Source: Hyalangium ruber
GTDB taxonomy: Bacteria; Myxococcota; Myxococcia; Myxococcales; Myxococcaceae
Length of the DNA stretch: 64,000 nucleotides
Direction of reading: 5' to 3'
NCBI RefSeq assembly: GCF_034259325.1
Contig: NZ_JAXIVS010000023.1
Span: 1-64,000, forward strand
Shown here: positions 59,668 through 64,000 of the stretch, piece by piece
Layout: every line of letters starts with the position of its first letter
Numbering within the stretch: position 1 is the first letter of the stretch
Made by a program: the position numbers and the translations under genes
Notes under the pieces: generated by a model
Told to the model about the DNA's origin: nothing
The model's database searches: none
What the model saw: the letters and a program-made list of their open reading frames with translations, nothing else

Positions 59668-59767
59668 CTTCGCTGCTCTCCCAGGGAGCAGCCTCGCTGT
59701 GCTTCCAGCTCGGGACGTGGGGCCTCAGTATCTCGTCAGAGGCATCTCCCGCGGATGCAGAGGTCCC

Positions 59768-60115
59768 ATGCGCTCCCTTGTCCTGCTCTGGCTCGTTTCC
59801 CTGGTGGCTTGTAGTGGCGTGCAGCCGGCGCAGTCGTCCGCCGACACGACGGACCGTCCTCGGACGACGCTGGAGGTGCGGAACCGGCATCCGGTGGATG
59901 TCGACCTCTACGCGCTCGACAGGACCCAGCGCGTGCGAATGGGCACGGTGCCAGCCCGCAGGACCCGCACCCTCGTCATTCCTCCCCAGCTGCTCACCGA
60001 AGGGGCAGGCAGGCTCCGTTTCCAGGCCGAGGCCCTGGGCTCGGACAACCTGCTGACCCGCGAGGAGGAGCTGCTGGTGCGCGAGGGAGAGCAGCTCTCA
60101 TTGACGCTTCAGTGA
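59768..60115 (+). CDS. Small lipoprotein of unknown function
   Basis: A 115-aa lipoprotein: the ATG at 59768 has GAGG upstream, then MRSLVLLWLVSLVAC-SG with the lipidated cysteine at 15. The mature part reads TTLEVRNRHPVDVDLYALDR, then RVRMGTVPARRTRTLVIPPQ, and ends in strands, suggesting a single small beta-sandwich. No family was recognised. It converges with the L,D-transpeptidase gene with only 3 bases between stops. Confidence 0.72.
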   Translation: MRSLVLLWLVSLVACSGVQPAQSSADTTDRPRTTLEVRNRHPVDVDLYALDRTQRVRMGTVPARRTRTLVIPPQLLTEGAGRLRFQAEALGSDNLLTREEELLVREGEQLSLTLQ

Positions 60116-60118
60116 GCC

Positions 60119-60904
60119 TCAGGGCTTCAGCGCCGGCAATCCCCAGGATTGACGTGCGGCCTCATACTCGGCCTCGGGGAGCTGCAGCAGCAGGCTGCGC
60201 GGCTCGAGGGTGGCCAGGACACGTTCGAACTCCTTCTTCTCCAGCGCCGTGCAGCCCACGGTGGGCTTACCGGGCCCACGCCAGATGTGGATGAAGATGC
60301 AGCTTCCGGCCCCGGGGACAACCGCCTTGGCGTCTTCCAGGCCGTTGTGGTCCACCGTCAGCAGCAGCTCGTAGACGCCATCCTTGCGGCGAAGCACCTC
60401 CGCCGATTTCCACTGGACCTTCTCGCCCTGAGCGAGGTCCACGAGCTGGTTGTAAGCAGCGGAGGCTCCATCATCGACACAGAAGGAGCGCTGGGTAGAG
60501 GGTGCGTAGGGAAGCCGCAGCCCCGAAGGAGGCTGCGCCCCGTAGCCGCGCACACGTCCCAGGCGGAACAGCCCAGCCGGGGCCCGGCCGTCCCCCTCGC
60601 GCTTGATGGGATTGCGGGCCTCCGCCGGTGGCTGCGACAGGCCGCGGCCCCAGCCCAGTCCCGCCCGCCCGACGTTCACCTTCATCGGGCTGCCGAGCTG
60701 GCGCCAGCCGTCGCCGTCGCGTGTCAGCATCCACAAGTGCCCGGTGGGAGCATCCCAACCGGGAGTGGTGACAACGAGCACCGTCCCCTTCTCGGTGAGC
60801 GCGGCCCGGAGTCCCGGGCCTTCGACGGGAAGCTCGACCCCTGCCGCGGACACCACCAGAGGAAAGAGCAGACTCAAGAGAGCCAAGGCATTCGCGCGCT
60901 TCAT
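60119..60904 (-). CDS. L,D-transpeptidase-family (YkuD-like) exported protein
   Basis: A 261-aa envelope protein. The ATG at 60904 has AAAGGAAG upstream and gives a signal peptide (ANALALLSLLFPLVVSAAG). The catalytic region reads SCIFIHIWRGPGKPTVGCTA: the histidine in FIHIW and cysteine in GCTAL are the L,D-transpeptidase pair. Upstream blocks such as RAPAGLFRLGRVRGYG and LPYAPSTQRSFCVDDGASA match the ErfK/YafK-like branch of the YkuD fold. It would form 3-3 cross-links in peptidoglycan or attach proteins to it. It is divergent from oxyR. Confidence 0.88.
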   Translation of the reverse strand: MKRANALALLSLLFPLVVSAAGVELPVEGPGLRAALTEKGTVLVVTTPGWDAPTGHLWMLTRDGDGWRQLGSPMKVNVGRAGLGWGRGLSQPPAEARNPIKREGDGRAPAGLFRLGRVRGYGAQPPSGLRLPYAPSTQRSFCVDDGASAAYNQLVDLAQGEKVQWKSAEVLRRKDGVYELLLTVDHNGLEDAKAVVPGAGSCIFIHIWRGPGKPTVGCTALEKKEFERVLATLEPRSLLLQLPEAEYEAARQSWGLPALKP

Positions 60905-61023
60905 TCTTCCTTTCCGGGAGGCCCAACCGCTGCGCCACCCGCCGGCCATCGTCCGGATCTCATGGGGTGAAGTGCCGCACCATACGCTCCTGCACGTCGG
61001 GATGGGCCTGATAGCCTGCGCCT

Positions 61024-61935
61024 ATGAGCTTCTCGCCTCATCCCTTCACCCTTCGACAGCTCCAATACGTCGTCGCGGTCGCGGACGCGCTGAGCTTCCG
61101 GAAGGCGGCGGAACGCTGCCATGTGTCCCAACCCTCCCTCAGCGCGCAGCTGGCGCAGCTCGAAGGGGTCCTGGGAGCGCGCCTCTTCGAGCGTGATCGC
61201 CGGCGCGTGCTGCTCACGTCCGCGGGCAAGGAGCTGGTGGAGCGCGCCCGGAGACTGCTCGTCGAGGCGGACGAACTCGTGGAGGCTGCCCGGCGTGCGG
61301 GTGACCCCTTGAGCGGCACCCTGCGGGTGGGCGTGATTCCCACGGTGTCCCCCTACCTCCTGCCCACCGTGACTCCCGCGCTTCGCAAGAGCTACCCCCG
61401 GCTCAAGGTGCTCTGGCTCGAGGACAAGACCGAGGTGCTGACTCGAGAGCTGGAGCGGGGCGCGCTGGATGCCGCGCTCGTAGCCCTGGAGGCGGACATT
61501 GGAGATGTGGAGTCGGAGGTCATCGCCGAGGACCCGTTCGTCCTCGTGGTGCCGAAGGACCATCCTCTCGGGGCGCGGAAGGACGAGGCCTCGCCGGCGG
61601 AGCTGCGCGGGGAGGACGTGCTGCTGCTGGATGAGGGGCACTGCTTTCGAACCCAGGCCCTGGCGCTGTGCTCCAAGGCTCGCGCACACGAGCTCGAGTT
61701 CCGCGCGACGAGCCTCACTACCCTCACACAGATGATCGCCTCGGGAGCCGGAGTTACCCTGCTACCCAAACTGGCGGTGCCCACGGAGGTGCAGCGCTCG
61801 CAGCTCCGAGCGCGCCCCTTCGCGGAGCCAGCCCCCAAGCGGACGCTCGCCCTCATCTGGCGGAAGCGCTCCTCCCTCGCCGGAGCGCTCAAGCAGGTCG
61901 CGACGACCCTCAAGAGCGTCTATCCCGGGAGCTAG
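61024..61935 (+). CDS. oxyR: Hydrogen-peroxide-sensing LysR-family regulator OxyR
   Basis: A 303-aa LysR-type regulator. The winged helix is FTLRQLQYVVAVADALSFRK then AAERCHVSQPSLSAQLAQLE. The effector domain contains both redox cysteines in LLLDEGHCFRTQALALCSKA, spaced nine residues apart, as between Cys199 and Cys208 of E. coli OxyR. The neighbouring SGTLRVGVIPTVSPYLLPTV and ASGAGVTLLPKLAV are also OxyR-type. It should be a disulfide-switched activator of peroxide defence. No katG or ahpC is adjacent; the DyP-type peroxidase at 20845-21729 is a possible regulon member by function only. Confidence 0.92.
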   Translation: MSFSPHPFTLRQLQYVVAVADALSFRKAAERCHVSQPSLSAQLAQLEGVLGARLFERDRRRVLLTSAGKELVERARRLLVEADELVEAARRAGDPLSGTLRVGVIPTVSPYLLPTVTPALRKSYPRLKVLWLEDKTEVLTRELERGALDAALVALEADIGDVESEVIAEDPFVLVVPKDHPLGARKDEASPAELRGEDVLLLDEGHCFRTQALALCSKARAHELEFRATSLTTLTQMIASGAGVTLLPKLAVPTEVQRSQLRARPFAEPAPKRTLALIWRKRSSLAGALKQVATTLKSVYPGS

Positions 61936-61954
61936 CGTGGCGGCAATGAACCGC

Positions 61955-62305
61955 TCAGCGCTCCACCAGCGACTTGAAGCCGCCGTAGATCATTCGCTTC
62001 ATGTCGAAGGGCGTGTCCTTCGGCTGCTGCAAGCGCGGGTCCGCCATGACCTTTTTGTTGACGCGGTCGCGATGCGCGCGTGACTTGAAGACGATCCACG
62101 AGAAGATCACGATCTCATCCGGCTTGAGCTTGACGCTCTGCGGGAACGACGTGACCTTGCCCGGTTTCACGTCGTCAGCGACACACTCGATGTACTCGAG
62201 CGCGCCGTGCTCCTTCCAGATCTTCCCCGCCTTCTGAGCCATGCGGCGATAGGCCTGCACGTTCTTCTTGGGTACCGGTAAGACGAAGCCATCGACGTAT
62301 CTCAT
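61955..62305 (-). CDS. DUF1428 family protein (YbaA-like)
   Basis: A 116-aa dimeric alpha/beta-barrel-type protein, full family length. The family is recognised by RYVDGFVLPVPKKNVQAYRR, then ALEYIECVADDVKPGKVTSF and EIVIFSWIVFKSRAHRDRVN, ending with RMIYGGFKSLVER. The function is unknown in all members. It converges with oxyR with 19 bases between stops. Confidence 0.93.
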   Translation of the reverse strand: MRYVDGFVLPVPKKNVQAYRRMAQKAGKIWKEHGALEYIECVADDVKPGKVTSFPQSVKLKPDEIVIFSWIVFKSRAHRDRVNKKVMADPRLQQPKDTPFDMKRMIYGGFKSLVER

Positions 62306-62411
62306 GAATCCTCCATGTGAAGGCCCGAACCGTGCTTCAGGTCGAGGTGTCGCTCAAGCACGTCCACATTCCTTCATCGTCTTTCGAGCACAAGCAGGCG
62401 CGCACGGCCAG

Positions 62412-64000
62412 CTACAGCTTCCCCAACTCCTGGTCGAGCTGGATGCGGATGAACTCCGTGTCATCCGGCGCGCCGGTGCCCACGTGGCGGCCCACGCTGA
62501 AGGGGAAGTTGTTGTCGTTGATGACGCCGATGTGCGTGCTGTCGAAGAAGAGCACGTCCTCGATGGTGACGAACGGGAAGGCGAAGTCCGCGCCGAGCCC
62601 CACGTCCCCTGGGCTCCCCGCGCCAGCGATGCCGGCCGTGTCATCGATGCGCAACAGGTCCACCGCCAGCCGCTTGGACACTTGCTGCCCGTCTCCGTTG
62701 AACTTCAGCTCGTAGACGGCCTTGAAGCCGTCCAGCTTGCCCTGAGTGCCGTCCCGCTCCAGGGCCAGGCCGCGCCCCTCGTCGAAGAGGATGAAGTCAC
62801 CGATGGACTCGCCCTTCTCCTCCATCTTGTAGAGGTGCTTCACGCCGGTGTAGCGGCGGCTGGCGATGTCGAACTCGTAGATGATCCGCGAGCCCGCCTC
62901 GCCGCCCACCAGCCCCTTCTCCAGCATCGGGTAGAGCTTCGTGCCGTCCTTGCCAAGCGCCAGGCTCTCGAAGCCGCCGCTCGGCAGCACGCGAAACGGC
63001 TTGTCCGGTGCCGTGGAGCGGTAGGGCCAGTACAGCCCCGCGAGCCACGGCGTGTTCGCCGTGTCTTCCGGCTGCAGGTTGGTGCCATCGTCCGTGCCCG
63101 CCAGCGAGGTGTCCGCGTACACGGGGAAGTCACCGAAGAGGAACACCGTGCGGAGCTGTGGGTACTTCTCGTGTACCCGCAGCAGCGTGCGGAAGTCGAA
63201 GCTCTGCATGTCCGCCCGGTCCGCCAAGCCATTGCCGAGGATGACCCGCGCGACCGCGTCCGCGAACGCCTTGGGCTCCACCGTGTTCGCGGCGTAGCGC
63301 GCTCGCGGGTTCACCTTCGTCTCGATGTTGAAGCGCACCCGCTCCGCGTTCTTCGCGCGCCGAGCGGCCTCCGGGTGCGAGGCCCCTGCTCCTGTGCGGT
63401 AGTACTCGCCATAGAAGCGGACGAAGTCGAACACCTGCTGCAGCGTGGGCATCACATACACGTGCCGCAGCCCCCTGCCCGCCGCGAAGGCCGCCGCCGC
63501 CGGTGAGCGTGCCGGGTCATTGAGCTGGCTGGCTCCCCGAACAACCTTGTCGCAGATGAAGGTGGACTGAATCTGCGCCGCGGTGAGGCTCTTCACCAGC
63601 ACCTGGCTGCCCCGGTCGTAGGTGCGCTTGTCCGCACGCCGGCACCTGGCGGCTTCGATGCTTGGATCATGGTCGAGCATCGGCACGCCATCGGCGCTGA
63701 TGCCGGTGTCCAGCTCCAGCGTCGTCATGAGGTGGTCCAGCGCCACCTCCATCGCAGGCAGGGTGTTCTCCGGGCGCAGGTCCCGGCCGCCCCGGTGGCC
63801 CTGCGCATCGAATCGGGAGCCGTCGATGAGGCCGTCCGCGTCCATCAGGCCACCGGGCTGGGCCTGTCCGGGAACCACGTGCTCGCGCACCGCCTGGAGC
63901 AGCAGGTCTGGCCGATCGCTGATCATCCCGTTCACACCCAAGGCGAGCACTGACTTCATCGAGGCCAGGTCATTCACCGTCCACGGGACGACGGGGTAGC
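62412..64000 (-). CDS. Double glycerophosphodiester phosphodiesterase fused to phytase/esterase-like domain (N-terminus outside window)
   Basis: The reading frame is open to base 64000. The first visible residues (YPVVPWTVNDLASMK, then LALGVNGMISDRPDLLLQAV) are the C-terminal end of one GDPD domain. A second GDPD domain follows: DAQGHRGGRDLRPENTLPAM, LELDTGISADGVPMLDHDPS and RVRFNIETKVNP, with the catalytic His, Arg, Glu and Asp residues present. From about 63060 down to the stop comes an esterase-like/phytase-like region (GFESLALGKDGTKLYPMLEK, FILFDEGRGLALERDG, VGVINDNNFPFSVGR-like). The predicted role is hydrolysis of glycerophosphodiesters or phosphate esters, probably extracytoplasmic; the signal peptide cannot be seen. 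Confidence 0.88.
   Translation of the reverse strand, partial: YPVVPWTVNDLASMKSVLALGVNGMISDRPDLLLQAVREHVVPGQAQPGGLMDADGLIDGSRFDAQGHRGGRDLRPENTLPAMEVALDHLMTTLELDTGISADGVPMLDHDPSIEAARCRRADKRTYDRGSQVLVKSLTAAQIQSTFICDKVVRGASQLNDPARSPAAAAFAAGRGLRHVYVMPTLQQVFDFVRFYGEYYRTGAGASHPEAARRAKNAERVRFNIETKVNPRARYAANTVEPKAFADAVARVILGNGLADRADMQSFDFRTLLRVHEKYPQLRTVFLFGDFPVYADTSLAGTDDGTNLQPEDTANTPWLAGLYWPYRSTAPDKPFRVLPSGGFESLALGKDGTKLYPMLEKGLVGGEAGSRIIYEFDIASRRYTGVKHLYKMEEKGESIGDFILFDEGRGLALERDGTQGKLDGFKAVYELKFNGDGQQVSKRLAVDLLRIDDTAGIAGAGSPGDVGLGADFAFPFVTIEDVLFFDSTHIGVINDNNFPFSVGRHVGTGAPDDTEFIRIQLDQELGKL

Overview
The window looks like chromosomal DNA of a predatory or social myxobacterium (Myxococcota, probably suborder Cystobacterineae). 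It is GC-rich with dense short-gap operons and many GTG or TTG starts. Several marks are typical of the group: a C-terminal MYXO-CTERM-like tag (58597-59628), a C-terminal PilZ-like domain of the kind that is paralogous in Myxococcus, a DUF5953-like protein, many lipoproteins, M64 and FG-GAP/VCBS secreted proteins, a sigma54 response regulator and a strong sigma54 -24/-12 promoter match. The genus cannot be fixed from sequence alone.

Layout. 1-1769 is the tnpA/tnpB/partial tnpC end of an IS66 element, inserted into the tail of an older gene. 2521-6072 is an unrecognised three-gene cassette (secreted protein, two-helix membrane protein, secreted trypsin-like protease with Ig-like repeats), followed by an orphan DUF5953 gene; this first 7 kb is accessory in character. 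7222-15703 (minus) is a six-gene operon: RND efflux pump (adaptor, pump, outer-membrane factor), a CusRS-like two-component system and a FrnE-type DsbA protein. A CusR/CopR-like box lies just upstream of it. 15797-20694 (minus) encodes secreted proteins, including an M64 metallopeptidase. 20845-25323 (minus) holds a DyP-like peroxidase, two unknown genes and a PiT phosphate transporter with its DUF47 partner. 25480-29146 (minus) is an M15 peptidase and an NtrB/NtrC-type sensor/regulator pair.

29284-33094 (plus) encodes an MBL-fold hydrolase, an M14 carboxypeptidase and a PilZ protein. 33091-38117 (minus) is sbcDC. 38381-40705 (plus) is a lipoprotein toxin with a Tox-REase-5-like C-terminus and an Imm52-like immunity protein. 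40680-47210 (minus) contains an AlkC-like protein, an MIO-type ammonia-lyase, PhzF, PlsC, a FabL-like SDR lacking the usual tyrosine, and a lipoprotein/soluble-protein pair resembling a toxin-immunity remnant. 47378-52008 (plus) is an NmrA-like gene behind the sigma54 promoter, then the oxidative pentose-phosphate genes zwf-pgl-gnd. 52021-55237 (minus) is a four-gene cluster with two coiled-coil lipoproteins and a PIG-V-like membrane glycosyltransferase. The rest holds an acyl-CoA synthetase, a GntR-type regulator, the MYXO-CTERM lyase, a small lipoprotein, an L,D-transpeptidase, an OxyR with both redox cysteines, a DUF1428 protein and, running off the right edge, a fused double-GDPD/phytase-like protein.

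No tRNA, rRNA, CRISPR array, prophage or replication origin was seen. Family assignments come from reading motifs by eye; none was checked by a database search.
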